Notes under the pieces: generated by a model | What the model was told of the DNA's origin: nothing | What the model saw: only the letters and a program-made list of their open reading frames with translations | The model's database searches: none | From: Erodium maritimum | Lineage: Eukaryota; Streptophyta; Magnoliopsida; Geraniales; Geraniaceae | Assembly: GCA_963921825.1 (NCBI GenBank) | Contig: OY997588.1 | Location: forward strand, 157,605,618-157,669,617 | Reading direction: 5' to 3' | Length of the DNA stretch: 64,000 nt | Made by a program: the position numbers and the translations under genes | In this document: in pieces, positions 12,072 through 23,108 of the stretch | Numbering within the stretch: the first letter of the stretch is position 1 | Layout: every line of letters starts with the position of its first letter

Positions 12072-14951
12072 ATGCTCAGGTACTCTCTGCTTCGCACTCA
12101 TGCCTTGCGATTTCTGTTCCATTTCCGTCCACGCCGATCGTTACACGCCTCCCGGAGCCTCCTATGGCGGCGGAGGGACGAATACAAGCTGAGCCGGCCC
12201 GAGATTGTTGACCGGATCACTCGGATCCTCGTTCTCGGCCGATACGGTGCCCTGGACCGCCTCACCTATGATTTCTCCGACGAGATCCTTGACTCGGTTC
12301 TCCGGGAGCTGAGGCTGAACCCGGAGGCGTGCTTATGGTTCTTCAAATTGGCATCTGAGCAGCAGAATTTTAGACCTAATATCAAGTCTTATTGTATAAT
12401 TGTTCACATTTTGGGTAGAGCTCGAATGTATGATCAGACGAGAGCTTGTTTGGATGAATTGGTTAGTCTGTGTAGGGATAGTCAGTCCGCACCATTTGTT
12501 GTATGGGATGAGCTTGTTAAGGTGTATAAGGAATTCAAGTTTTCGAGGACTGTGTTTGATATGATTTTGAAGATATATGCACAGAGGGGGATGACTAAGA
12601 ATGCACTTTATGTGTTTGATAATTTGGGTATTTGTGGTTGTGCGCCGAGCTCACGGTCGTGTAATAGCTTGCTGAGTAGTTTGGTCAAGAAGGGTGAAAG
12701 TCGTGAAGCTTTGCTTGTTTATGGTCAGATGATCAGGATCGGGGTTGTGCCGGATGTTTATACTTGCTCTATTGTGGTGAATGCTTACTGCAAGGAGAGG
12801 AGAGTGGGCGAAGCTGTGGACTTCGTGAAGACAATGGAGAATTCTGGTTTCGAAATGAATATAGTGACTTATAACTGTTTGATAGATGGGTATGTGAGTT
12901 TAGGAGATGTTAAAGGGGCGGAGAAGGTCGTGAAGTTGGTGTTGGAGAAGGGTGTTTCTAGAAATGTTGTAACATACACTTTGATGATTAAGGGTTACAG
13001 CAAGAAAGGTAAGATGGAGGAAGCAGAGAAAGTGTTACGGGGCATATTGGAAGAAGAGATTGTGCTTGCAGATGATCGTGTTTATGGTGTTTTGGTAGAT
13101 GGGTATTGTCGTGTTGGCAAAATGGATGATGCTGAAAGAATTCGCGATGAAATGTTGGGGAAGGGTTTGAAGATGAATTTAGTTGTCTGCAACTCCATGA
13201 TTAATGGGTACTGTAAAGTTGGCAGGATCCCTGAAGCTGAGCGGTTGCTAATGTGTATGGTAGATTGGAACATAAAGCCTGATACTTATAGCTTTAATAC
13301 ACTGTTAGATGGATACTCTAGGCAAGGTCATTTAAACAAGGCTTTCAAGCTTTGTGATGAGATGGTTCAGAAAGGAATTGAACCATCTGTTCTGACTTAT
13401 AATACCCTTCTCAAAGGGTTATGTCGAGTAGGTTCTTTCCAAGAGGCTTTGCATATTTGGCATTTGATGTTGAATAAAGGTGTCCGTCCAAATGAAATTA
13501 GTTATTGTACTCTGCTTGATGGGTTTTTTAAAATAGGGGACTTTGATCGGGCTATGGTTCTGTGGAAAGAAATTCTAGCTCGGGGGTTCACCACAACGAA
13601 TTTCGCTTACAATACAATGATCAATGGATTAATTAAAATGGGAAAAGTGATTGAAGCAGAGGAAATTTTTGACAGGATGAAAGATCTGGGATACTTACCT
13701 GATGGAGTAACGTACAGAACCCTGAGTGATGGGTATTGCAAAGTAGGAAATCTTCAACAAGCCTTTAATATTAAAGACACCATGGAAAAGGAAGCCATTT
13801 CTCCTTCCATTGAGATGTATAATTCTCTTATCAACGGAGCTTTCAAGTCTGGTAAATTCAATAAGTTGATGGATCTTCTTGCTGAGATGCCAACTCGAGG
13901 ATTAGCACCGAATATTGTTACTTACGGAACCATAATTGCTGGTTTCTGTAATCAAGGATTACTGGATAGAGCATTTGCTGTTTATTTTCAGATGATTGAG
14001 CATGGATTTGCCCCCAATATAGTTATATGCAGTAAGATTGTCAGTAGCCTTTATAAGCTTGGAAGGATCGATGATGCAAATATGTTGGTACAGAAAATGG
14101 TTGATTTTGATATTCTTCCAGATTATGGATGTTTTAAAAACTTCTTCAAGGCTGATGCTAGATGTATAGACGCTCAGAGAATGTCAGATACCCTAGATAA
14201 AATTGCTAACTATTTTTATCTGCCCAGCAATGTCATGTATGGTATAGCCATTTCAGGGCTGTGTAAGTCTGGGAAGGTTGATGATGCTAGAAGAGTCTTC
14301 TCAACTTTGTTGCACAGAGGTTTGAGTCCAGATAATTTTCAGTACTGTGCCTTGATACATGGTTATGCAGCGTCTGGTAATGTAAATGAAGCTTTCATTT
14401 TGCGTGATGAGATGCAAGAGGGGGGTGTTGTCCCAAACATTGCTACCTACAATGCTCTTATAAGCGGCCTGTGTAAGTCCGGTAATCTAGAACGAGCTCA
14501 CAGGCTCTTCCATAAGTTGCCTCTGAAAGGCTTAGTTGCAAATGTCATTACTTACAATATTTTGATTGATGGGTACTGTAAAGGGGGTAATGCCGTCAAA
14601 GCCTTCAAGTTGAAAGATGAAATGATGGAAAAAGGAATTGCTCCTTCTGCAGTTACCTACTCTTCTCTGATGAATGGCCTGTGTAAGCATGAAGATACAG
14701 AAGAGTCTATGAGGCTGTTGGATCAAATGATCGATAGAAGTGTGGACCCAAGTCTTTTGATATATTGCAGCTTGATGGTTCAACGTTACATCAAATGCGG
14801 AGGCATGCACAAGATCTCCAAGCTTCAGCATATGATGGATATCAGGTGTCTCTCTGCTGGTGCATTTTCTCATAAGCAGATGGATGTGTCAGATTCCTTG
14901 GATTTCAAAGAAATGCCTGATGTATATAACATGCTTGAAGCTGTGGGTTGA
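12072..14951 (+). CDS. P-type pentatricopeptide repeat protein (At1g19290-like), 959 aa
   Basis: This is a single intronless frame. The N-terminus (about 45 residues) is rich in Arg, Ser and Leu without acidic residues, as in a mitochondrial targeting peptide. From about residue 105 to 925 there are some 20 tandem 35-residue PPR motifs, with repeated signatures such as TYNTLLDGY, GYCKVG and LCDEMVQKG. There is no E, DYW or SMR tail, so it is P-class; such proteins bind organellar RNA and affect processing, stability or splicing. The segments RILVLGRYGAL, LRLNPEAC and RARMYDQT match what I recall of Arabidopsis At1g19290, whose neighbour At1g19300 is GATL1, as here. The start at 12072 is chosen because the presequence begins there. 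A GT site at about 15107 and an AG at about 15189 suggest a possible 3' UTR intron. Confidence 0.93.
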   Translation: MLRYSLLRTHALRFLFHFRPRRSLHASRSLLWRRRDEYKLSRPEIVDRITRILVLGRYGALDRLTYDFSDEILDSVLRELRLNPEACLWFFKLASEQQNFRPNIKSYCIIVHILGRARMYDQTRACLDELVSLCRDSQSAPFVVWDELVKVYKEFKFSRTVFDMILKIYAQRGMTKNALYVFDNLGICGCAPSSRSCNSLLSSLVKKGESREALLVYGQMIRIGVVPDVYTCSIVVNAYCKERRVGEAVDFVKTMENSGFEMNIVTYNCLIDGYVSLGDVKGAEKVVKLVLEKGVSRNVVTYTLMIKGYSKKGKMEEAEKVLRGILEEEIVLADDRVYGVLVDGYCRVGKMDDAERIRDEMLGKGLKMNLVVCNSMINGYCKVGRIPEAERLLMCMVDWNIKPDTYSFNTLLDGYSRQGHLNKAFKLCDEMVQKGIEPSVLTYNTLLKGLCRVGSFQEALHIWHLMLNKGVRPNEISYCTLLDGFFKIGDFDRAMVLWKEILARGFTTTNFAYNTMINGLIKMGKVIEAEEIFDRMKDLGYLPDGVTYRTLSDGYCKVGNLQQAFNIKDTMEKEAISPSIEMYNSLINGAFKSGKFNKLMDLLAEMPTRGLAPNIVTYGTIIAGFCNQGLLDRAFAVYFQMIEHGFAPNIVICSKIVSSLYKLGRIDDANMLVQKMVDFDILPDYGCFKNFFKADARCIDAQRMSDTLDKIANYFYLPSNVMYGIAISGLCKSGKVDDARRVFSTLLHRGLSPDNFQYCALIHGYAASGNVNEAFILRDEMQEGGVVPNIATYNALISGLCKSGNLERAHRLFHKLPLKGLVANVITYNILIDGYCKGGNAVKAFKLKDEMMEKGIAPSAVTYSSLMNGLCKHEDTEESMRLLDQMIDRSVDPSLLIYCSLMVQRYIKCGGMHKISKLQHMMDIRCLSAGAFSHKQMDVSDSLDFKEMPDVYNMLEAVG

Positions 14952-15872
14952 CGCTTATTCAGTGAATGAAAATGTGTCTTCTGTTTGCTATATTGGCATT
15001 GTCTTTCGATCCTCAATGAGAACCCTTATGCATTAGTTCTCAGTTTTAAGTGGTCTGAACTCTAGGGAGTCTACGTGATGATCCAGTGTTGTTTTGTGAG
15101 GCCCAGGTAATTTTCTGTCCAACTACTGATTTGTATACCAACTTCTTTATTGATTAGACGCGATAACATTGTTATTTACTACTGTGCAGGATATAACATG
15201 TCAATATCATCTCAAATCACATGAAGATTTCTGCACCATTTGGAATCATCTCAAACTATAATCTTCTGTAGTTTTCCAGTGACTTGAAATTGAAGTGTTC
15301 GAAATTAGAAATACAGAGGCTCTCTTTCTATATCTAGAATGGAGGTATGAACAACCTTTCTTTCTGCAGCAAGTTTTTGTATATATCTGTACCTTCTCAT
15401 TGGATAAAATGCAACATTTATTTATTAAATTGTCTGTGGTCTGTTTGCAGGTATTTAAACTGTCAGGATGTACTTCAAGCGGGTGCTTCTCATTTCTACT
15501 CTCGAACTTCTGAGTAAGTATCTTCTTTTCAGCAATGTTTTCATCCTGATATATATTGGAGAAGAACAAATGGCTTAGGTACAACTGTATGTTGAGATAC
15601 TTGGGGGCTTAGAATGATAAAACAGGCCTACCAAAAGTATTTATTTGAAGAAAAAAAATGTCACTGGTTCAAGTGTTGTTACATAATTACAATCATACTT
15701 GCTTACTTTCACAGTGATATGTTATTTTACAATTCCAAATAATTTAGTTCTGTCTATTTATAGGCATCATCAATATGGAAGTTGGAGGAGGCTTTAAATC
15801 CGGAGTTGCAAGAAGGTTAAAAACTTAGGCTGACCACATCGATCGTTCTCCCATCTTTAATTTATTCACTGA

Positions 15873-16211
15873 GAGCACCTGCAGTGAGAGGCTAAAGCTT
15901 GGCTAAAAGAGCTCGACAATTTGGTCTAGCCAAGCAAATAGTTGAGTGCTCGGCTAAAAGTGCTCGACGATTTCAACTTGGCTGTTAAGTCTTAGCCAAG
16001 CAAAATAGCAGAGTACTTGACAAAATAAGGTTTTGAGGAGAGAGAACCCAAAAATTTAGAAGAAATTTCTGAATTAACCAGACTAATTATTAGCCAAGTA
16101 TGGGCTGATTGCAGTGTAGGAATTTGGCTGATAGCTTGACGAATAGAGGGGAGAGAAACTGAAAATGTGTTTGTAGCCAAGCAAGGGCTAAAGCACTCTG
16201 GACGCTCTGAA
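15873..16211. mobile_element. Candidate MITE downstream of the PPR gene
   Basis: The left end GAGAGCACCTGCAGTGAGAG and the right end, ending GCTAAAGCACTCTGGACGCTCT, are imperfect inverted repeats. The interior repeats the words GGCTAAA, TAGCCAAG and CTCGAC in both orientations. No transposase frame. The target duplication is unclear, so the superfamily is not assigned. Confidence 0.5.
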
Positions 16212-16693
16212 GGATGACAAACCAACAAAGGGTAGATGAAATCGGGTAATCTTATATCCTTCTCTTATCGTTAATTTAAACTCATTGAATAAGTACTACT
16301 ATCAAGTTCAAATTTTCATATCCCTTCAATTTCTACTCTTTATACAAAGTTCAATAAAAGTATGAGTGCATGATATTTTCTTACAACTATCAAAGAAGAG
16401 GGCTATAGCTTATAAGTTGCAAAAAGTGAATACCTCAAAATACTTTTTTGCAACTATCCCTCAAGTTAATCCAGATGATTTTTCATATTCATTTTTGTTC
16501 TAATGAATTCACCTATTCAAAAGTACAAGTATATGCAGTAAGTAAAAGTAACAGTACTCATTATTCCATAATGTTTTTTTTGGTGCACTGTCCATATAAT
16601 GTATAGTTACTAAAGTTAGAAGAAACCATATGCATCCTTAGGGCTATGTGTTGTATGACTATGATTGTGGTTCATTTTGAGCTATAGTTTATA

Positions 16694-17441
16694 GGGGTAA
16701 CTTTATTAACACACATTCGGCGACCTTCGATTCTTAAACACGAACTGTGAAAGGGAGGGGTCATCAATAACACAATGTCATCTTTCGTTATTGAGCAAGG
16801 TGAATCCGTTTTTTTTTCAAGGGATAAATATGTTTCCTAGTCCTGTACTTTACCTTAGTTTCACGTCCTAACCGTGCTTCACCTTTCGTTTCAATTCCTA
16901 ACCGTGACTTTTCAAAAATTTGTATATCTTAGCATAAAGGTGAAGGTTAACATCATTTCCTAGCCCAAACCTTTATCTCATTTGCACGTCCTAACTATGA
17001 TTGACCTTTATTTTCATAAACTACCAAAAACGTATGCATTTACAAGTGTATTTTAGAGGTTGGGGTACTCAAACAAACACATCCGTGAAGTCAGACGGAT
17101 TTCGACACCTTTACGTTAGGATCTACAAATTTTTGAAAAGTCACAGTTAGGAATTGAAACGAAAGGTGAAGCACTATTACGATGTGAAATTAAGGTAAAG
17201 TACATGACTAGGAAATATATTTATCCCTTTTTTCAATAAGTCAGTTCCATATCAAAAAACCGTGGATTATGTCCATTATGTTCCAAAAAAAACCACCGAT
17301 AATTGAGCAAGGTGAATGAATCCATTTTTTTTAATTAATTATGAAAGGTGACAGTGTGTAACATGATAATTCCTTTCCTTTAGGGGGTGTTTTTGAGAAT
17401 TAAAGGCTGTCGACTGGAGGAGGTAAACATAAAGTTTACCC
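16694..17441. mobile_element. Foldback MITE (GGGGTAACTTTATTAACAC family) with a nested MITE
   Basis: The left end GGGGTAACTTTATTAACACAC is matched by an inverted, diverged right end finishing in AAAGTTTACCC; both ends also carry the word TTCTTAAACAC or its complement. The same end occurs at 37983 and, decayed, at about 29310. The copy is long because another foldback element (16820-17232) sits inside it. Confidence 0.65.
16820..17232. mobile_element. Foldback MITE with about 120-bp inverted arms
   Basis: The left arm starts AAGGGATAAATATGTTTCCT, and the right arm reads AAGGGATAAATATATTTCCT on the opposite strand. Both arms share the internal words GTGCTTCACCTTTCG and CTTTTCAAAAATTTGTA in inverted orientation. 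Related fragments lie at 17940-18080 and 22571-22800. No coding capacity. Confidence 0.75.
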
Positions 17442-18140
17442 TAACTAACATGTAGTGTTTAAAATAACGACAATTTTTCTGCACTCAACGACTTGCTCAA
17501 GTAAATATTAGTTGTTCCATATCAAGCTTTAACTTATCAAACTAATCTACATCTGTTTTGTGTGTAACAGAGGATGTTTTAAGGTGAGACTAGAGTTTCA
17601 AGCATCTACAAAAATGTGAAGAAGCAGAGGAAATGTCTGTGTCATCTAACAGAAGCGTTCCTTGAAGTCAAAGAAATGATTTGTTGTAGGTGCTGTGTAG
17701 CTATCAGCTCAGCTATAGAGTACTTGGTCACTCATTGAGATATAGCGACCCAGAATCGATGTGTGAACGGTGGACTTGTAGTTGACCAGTAATGTTTATG
17801 TCATAAAGTTTTGGAGACAAGTTTATTAATCAGGCTTTATTGTCATGCCTCTGTATGATTAAAGTTTTGATATTGGAACTCTATGTTATTTTGATTGAAC
17901 CAGAAAGGGTTATCTAATCTTGTATTATATTTTATTTTTGCGTTTTAACAGTGTCCGATCTTTGGTTTTACATTTTAACCATGATTTTTTTTTAAAGGTA
18001 GAAGCTAGTGTAAAGGTGACGAAATATATTTGGTTTTAGAAGAAGTGTTTGTTTGAGTACCACAATCTCTTTGGTAGTTTATATAAGGAAAGGTCGGCCA
18101 GGTGAGGGATAGAAAATGACGACGGTAACCCACGAGAACA

Positions 18141-18330
18141 GCCTCTAAGTTCTCCAGTGACACATGTACCTTATGTGCTTTGATATCGGAGGCTCTCTAT
18201 TGGACGACCTCAACCTCAACCCACAGGGCGGCCTCTAAGTTCTCCATTGACACCTGTATCTTTCTGTGCTTTTGACATTGGAGGTCGCTTGTGATGTCAT
18301 CCCAAACTTTCATTGTTGGGTGTTTTGGTA
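18141..18330. repeat. Diverged tandem duplication downstream of GATL1
   Basis: The segment beginning GCCTCTAAGTTCTCCA at 18141 recurs at 18231 with a period of about 90 bp; both copies continue with TGACAC and TGTGCTTTTGA-like words. It is non-coding and lies between the MITE cluster and the 3' end of the GATL1 gene. Confidence 0.6.
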
Positions 18331-18631
18331 TCGGAGATCGTTTGCAAAGTTTCATATCTCTATCGTATTATTATCGGCTTTTCAAAATCATGTCATCAAA
18401 CAATTTAAGATATTTAATCTTTCCCTCTCAAATTTGAATAGAAAATTAATTAGTCAAACAAATCAGGAAATACTCTCGTATTAATAATAATCAACAATTC
18501 ATTCCTATTTTCTTACACATTCAGCATTTTCCACACATTTTGTATAGTAATCTAACAAATCAAATCTCTCCTTACTAATCATAATCATGGAGGCGCGTAG
18601 AATGCACTCGCTTACCGTCAGGTTCATGACA

Positions 18632-19669
18632 TCACGTGTCCAACGTGTACGGAGTCCGTAACAGATCGTACGGCGCCCAAAGCGCATCCAACGGACACGG
18701 CCTGTCGGCGTCAAGCCTGGCCCACGGCTTCCCCTTCCCGCTCCAATGCAACAAGCTCACCGGCCCCGGGTGCAGGTCCCGGCACAGTCCCCGGAAATTG
18801 TCGCCGCCGAGGCCGTGCTGGTTCCACCGGTGCTCCACCGGCGCGATTTTCCCGGCGAACACCAGGAGGAACGGCGGGAGGGAGCCGAGCTCGTAGATCC
18901 GCATCCGCTTCTGGATCTCCATCCACTCCTCGATCTCGGCGGTGTAGTCGCCGGCGCGCCACCGGCGGAGGTCGACGACCATGACGCCGGTGTTGAAGTA
19001 GCAGGGCCTCCGGTCGGCGAAGGTGAGGGAGAGCGAGGGGCTGGACCAGAAGGCGCGGGTGAAGTAGGCGGTGAAATTGGCGTTGCAGTACTCCGGCGCG
19101 GCGAGGACGGCGGCGCCGCCGAGGTCGGTGGCGGCGAGATCGGCGATGTCGCCGACGAGGACGAGGTCGGAGTCGAGGTAGACGGCGCGGCGGACGCAGC
19201 GGGGGAGGAGGTCGGCGAGGTAGGTCCGGGCGTAGTTGAGGGGGCAGTCGAGGGCGGAGCGGATGGAGGCGGAGATGAGGCCGGCGACGGCGGAGGCGTT
19301 GAAGGAGTGGAGGCGGAAGTTGAGGTACGGGAAGGAGGCGGAGACGGTGGCGCGTAGGGTCGACGCGTCGGCGTCGGCGGAGGCGACGAAGTGGAAGACG
19401 GTGTTCTCCGGGCAGGAGGAGTGGCGGAGGACGGAGAGGATCGCCGCCATGCTGCCGCGGAGATAGGCGGCGTCGAGCGTCATTGCCACGTGGACCGCGT
19501 GCTCGGAGCATACGGCGTCGTTTTCTGCATCGGTTGTGTCTGTTGTGATTGAGGGGCAGTTTGGGGAATTGTAGAATTTTGGGGCTTCTCGGAAATGTTG
19601 AAGCCTGGTGGCGGCGGCGGCGGCGGAGATGAGGAGGAGGAGGAGGAGGAGGAGAGGCGGCGACACCAT
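18632..19669 (-). CDS. GATL1: Galacturonosyltransferase-like 1 (PARVUS type), 345 aa
   Basis: A family GT8 glycosyltransferase that works in the Golgi/ER lumen. Arabidopsis PARVUS/GATL1 is needed for the reducing-end tetrasaccharide of glucuronoxylan in secondary walls. The protein has a hydrophobic Leu-rich signal/anchor (residues 2-20, coded by a GGA/CTC-type repeat at 19629-19653), [33 protein letters not shown], the metal-binding DXD motif in [11 protein letters not shown], the [12 protein letters not shown] segment and the C-terminal [15 protein letters not shown]. Length and intronless structure fit the family. The start at 19669 gives the whole signal segment; an ATG at 19694 is in another frame and lies too near the TATA box. 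The coding sequence is extremely GC-rich with G/C at most third positions, unlike its flanks. Confidence 0.96.
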   Translation of the reverse strand: MVSPPLLLLLLLLISAAAAATRLQHFREAPKFYNSPNCPSITTDTTDAENDAVCSEHAVHVAMTLDAAYLRGSMAAILSVLRHSSCPENTVFHFVASADADASTLRATVSASFPYLNFRLHSFNASAVAGLISASIRSALDCPLNYARTYLADLLPRCVRRAVYLDSDLVLVGDIADLAATDLGGAAVLAAPEYCNANFTAYFTRAFWSSPSLSLTFADRRPCYFNTGVMVVDLRRWRAGDYTAEIEEWMEIQKRMRIYELGSLPPFLLVFAGKIAPVEHRWNQHGLGGDNFRGLCRDLHPGPVSLLHWSGKGKPWARLDADRPCPLDALWAPYDLLRTPYTLDT

Positions 19670-19700
19670 GGTGATGTGTGTTTGGATGGATCATATGGTT

Positions 19701-19710
19701 GATATATATA
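19701..19710 (-). promoter_or_regulatory. Probable TATA box of GATL1
   Basis: The minus strand reads TATATATATC about 32-41 bp upstream of the GATL1 ATG. Transcription would start about 30 bp downstream, giving a very short 5' UTR and excluding the out-of-frame ATG at 19694. Confidence 0.55.
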
Positions 19711-19719
19711 GTGTCTGAT

Positions 19720-20750
19720 CGATTTGTATTTTATTTTTATAAAAAGTAATTATGAGGTCATTCGTGTACTTCCTGACGTAATTAATCAAGTGCATGACAA
19801 AAGTACGGTCTGGTCCCATGGGTCCTACAGCCTATAGTGCTATAAGCCTATAACCACTAATGTTCTACTATTTAAAAATTAAAGTTAAAACTAAAAAATC
19901 CAATGAAGTCGTTAATCTGAAAGTACAAACCGATCGCCTAGCGGTTGATTATAGGTCCTTCAAAAGCCAAATCAAGAACAAACTATCCAATCGATACTGG
20001 GGAGGACTCTACACGTGGTACCATGTGAGCCTTAGATCCTGTCGAGATGGACGGCTCGGGATAATCCTGTGTACGCGTTCGTAGTTTTTTGCACCTAAAA
20101 TTTGTGTTGATAGGTCAGTTGGGTTACTTTTGGCCCAACTGTTTGAGACTATATATGAGGCCCAACATAATGGTGGTCGGTTGGTTTTAATCGATTACCG
20201 ACCGACCAATCAATTAGTCAGATTTGTACAGATTCTTTGATGTTGGTCTGAATTTTCGAAAAACCAATATAACCTTGAGAGGTGAAGTAATGACCGATTA
20301 ACTGATTGGTGCTAGGGCGGAATAAAAAAAACAGGAATAGCCAATGATTTTTGGACTTTTACAATAAATCTAAATAAAACCCCAAGGTAAAAGAAAAATA
20401 GGTTCTAATTCTAATACGCTGTCAGAAGTGATGTACATAGTAATTATTTTCGAACTTGTGTTTATTATAGAATCGAATTTATTTCAAATATAAACTATTT
20501 TTCAAGTCAATCGTGTACAATGAAAACTAATTCAATCGATTGAATATATTCAATATTTAATTTCAAATTAAATTTAACTTGTATATAAACCTCGTTCAAA
20601 CTCAAACAAACTTACAATATATATAAGGTGACACATAAGATTTTGTCCCAAATTAAGATGACAGTGTAAACACGGTCTAGGATTTTCACTCACACCTAGT
20701 CTCGAATACGATATTAAAACCCGATCCACCTGAACCTCAAACCTGATACG
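19720..20750. other. Intergenic DNA upstream of GATL1
   Basis: No gene seen. 20160-20330 holds words such as GGTCGGTTGGTTTT and ACCGACCGACC in inverted orientation, perhaps a small decayed MITE, but its ends could not be fixed. Confidence 0.45.
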
Positions 20751-20753
20751 ATA

Positions 20754-20867
20754 TTCCAAAAATCCAAAAACCAACTTGTTTCCATGAATGAATGTGAGTC
20801 AATAATTGACTTCCAAAAATCCAAAAACCAACTTGTTTCCATGAATGAATGTGAGTCAATAATTGAC
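20754..20867. repeat. Perfect 57-bp tandem duplication
   Basis: Two identical 57-bp units (20754-20810 and 20811-20867), each starting TTCCAAAAATCCAAAAACC and containing CCATGAATGAATGTGAG. Because 57 is divisible by three, a short frame runs through both and repeats 19 residues, but nothing suggests a real protein. The identity implies a recent duplication. Confidence 0.9.
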
Positions 20868-21639
20868 TTACTAGTTACTAGTGAGGTCCAGTCTAGTGTC
20901 TGTTTTGAACATCATGACCTTTTTTGTGAAGTGCTTATATGCAAATCCATGCACAAGCTCCAAATTGCTCACCTGGTTCCCACTAACACAAAACATGCAG
21001 CTCTCAAAGCACAACAATTCAGCAACCCATGTGATTGAAAGGAATGAAAGCTATCTGTGTTAAGATAAGGAACCAAAATACAGGATAAGTCAAGCTCAAC
21101 TGTTGGGGATGGAGACCTCCATATTCTCAAAACTAGACCTTTGCCTAGGCTTTGATCAAATAAATCAAAAAGGGAAGGGAAAATGTCCTCGTGGCGCCGT
21201 TGGGTTGGGTGAGGCTAACGGGAGAGAGTCGAGCGATGGGCGTTCCACCGACGCCTTCTTGTCGCTACCTTTCTGTTGGCGGGGTGTCGCTCCATGCATT
21301 TCCACGATTATATCCCTTGGACGAGGATGCTTTTATAAATAGTGGTACTGTCGTCGTCCGCTTGAATCTCCGACGTCGTTCATTCCGTCATGATTAGGCG
21401 CTCTCACACCATGGTTGACCGCAACCCGAATATGCCACCGGGGTTTTCCGACAAATGAGATGTCGTTCCCGATTCGAAGCATATTGCGACAACATCCAAC
21501 CTTTAGGGAGGACTTGTACATTATGTTGTCAATTATTCTAATTTATATCCCGGCCGAAATGGTCGCAACCTCCACCTATTATTCACGTGAGAGAGCCCTT
21601 GATTCCGACTCTGACTGAATCTTCAGAACCGAGAAGTTA

Positions 21640-22300
21640 TTTACGACTCCGGGTCACGTGCAAATGGTCAAAAGAAGAAGAGATTGCACTTATGAGTGTA
21701 TGGATGAACTACTCTGAGGACTCCGTGAATGAGACGGACTAGACTACGACGAGTTTTTGGTGGAACATCAAGTCGGAAATTACAATCGTGACCAAGGAAA
21801 CCCGCAAGATGAAGATGTTATCTAAGCATTGCAAGCAATATTGGTCAGTCCCCAACTGGAAGGTGAAGAAGTTACATGGATGTTGGTCTGAGTTCAAGCA
21901 TATATACCAGAGCAGTCGTTATGACGACCAAATCATGGGTGACGCGGAGAGCTAGCAAGCTGATAAATACGAACATGAATTTGCCTAGAGGTACTAGTGG
22001 AACTTGGTGAAGGATAAGCTATGCTTCGCTTCGAGAATGAATTCTCCCCGACGACCGACCAATTCATCGGCACCTCAAGATCTGACATATGGACGCTTCT
22101 GCCATTTGGCATGAGGACTCCTTGGTATGTAAGGGGGACACCAACGTTGAAGATGGACATCCTTGTTGCCACCGCTATCGAGGTCAAGGGTATTTCGGCA
22201 CCCGTGCACAAGAGCCGCAATGAAGGACAAAAGACGGCCAAGGTGATAAGGGATCAAGAAAAGACAAAGGCACCGGCGCAACGACGATGGACCTAAAGTT
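21640..22300 (+). pseudogene. Trihelix/Myb-like transposon-associated relic
   Basis: In the plus frames, WSKEEEIALMSVWMNYSED is followed by FWWNI, then CKQYWSVPNW, WSEFKHIYQSS and, near 22190, an Arg/Lys-rich tail. Order and spacing resemble the Myb/trihelix-like proteins encoded by PIF/Harbinger elements and their host-annotated relatives (often misnamed glutathione S-transferase T3-like). Several stop codons and frame changes interrupt it. The assignment rests on pattern memory only. Confidence 0.4.
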
Positions 22301-22570
22301 CGCCAAAAGCTTGGCCAGGATACTAGCTAATTTTACGTTTTGTCAACCATATGCGTGAACCCTCTCACCAGTCTGTCACACAAACAAGAAATTAGAAAAA
22401 CGATGGAGAAGACAACCTCAAAATAATATATTTTTCTCGTTATTTAATTGTTTTTCGGATTTCATAAATTTAATTTCGATAGGTGATTTTTTCGTAATTC
22501 TACTTTAGGACGAGGGCTTTAGACTCTATATTACCATATTGCATCTATTAAAAAATAAACACGTCAATTA

Positions 22571-22800
22571 GAAAAAGGGATAACGTCGATTCCTAACCCA
22601 GTCGGAAAGGTCATTTGCATATCTTAATCGTGCTCCACCTTTTGTGACAGATCCTAACACAAAGGTAGTACACGTTTACAAAAAGTACCAATCACGTGTA
22701 AAACAATTATGAAAAATGGGGCTAGGATTTGAAACAAAATACCACCTTTATGCTACTTTTTGTAACAAAATACCACATTCGTGTTATGATTTGTAGCAAA
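22571..22800. mobile_element. Decayed foldback MITE fragment
   Basis: It contains AAGGGATAACGTCGATTCCTA, CGTGCTCCACCTTTTGTG and GATCCTAACACAAAGGTAG, which resemble one arm of the element at 16820-17232. Only about half the element is recognisable. It lies just upstream of the PCFS gene. Confidence 0.45.
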
Positions 22801-23108
22801 AAAAAATCACTTTAAGGACAATTTCCCTTAAAAAAAAATATGAATTAGACTTTTAATAACAGACCGTTTCGGATTCGGTCGTTTGCAGCAACCAAGGCTC
22901 TTCAAGAACGAGAATACGGTTAAATACGGATAGTTGCAGCTTCAAATCTCTCGTGAATCATAGAATTTGGGTTTTGGGTCCTCCAAATCCGTCGTATCCA
23001 CTTTTTTTCGTGTTCAGTATCGTAAATTTCCCCATTTTTTGGCGGTAATTTTGATGGATTTTACGCAGATGCGAGTGATTTAGGGTTAGGGCACTGTTCG
23101 TTCTCCAT

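Noticed and set aside
18746-19357. 203-codon plus-strand frame antisense to GATL1
   Set aside because: Composition (Val, Gly, Glu, Ala) is the expected antisense of GC-rich third positions; no domain.
18711-19694. 327-codon minus-strand frame overlapping GATL1
   Set aside because: Arg/Pro/His-rich shadow of the GC-rich GATL1 frame, shifted by one base; the true frame has a signal peptide and all GT8 motifs.
20784-21038. 84-codon frame with a repeated 19-residue peptide
   Set aside because: The repeat is explained by a 57-bp DNA tandem duplication; no other sign of coding.
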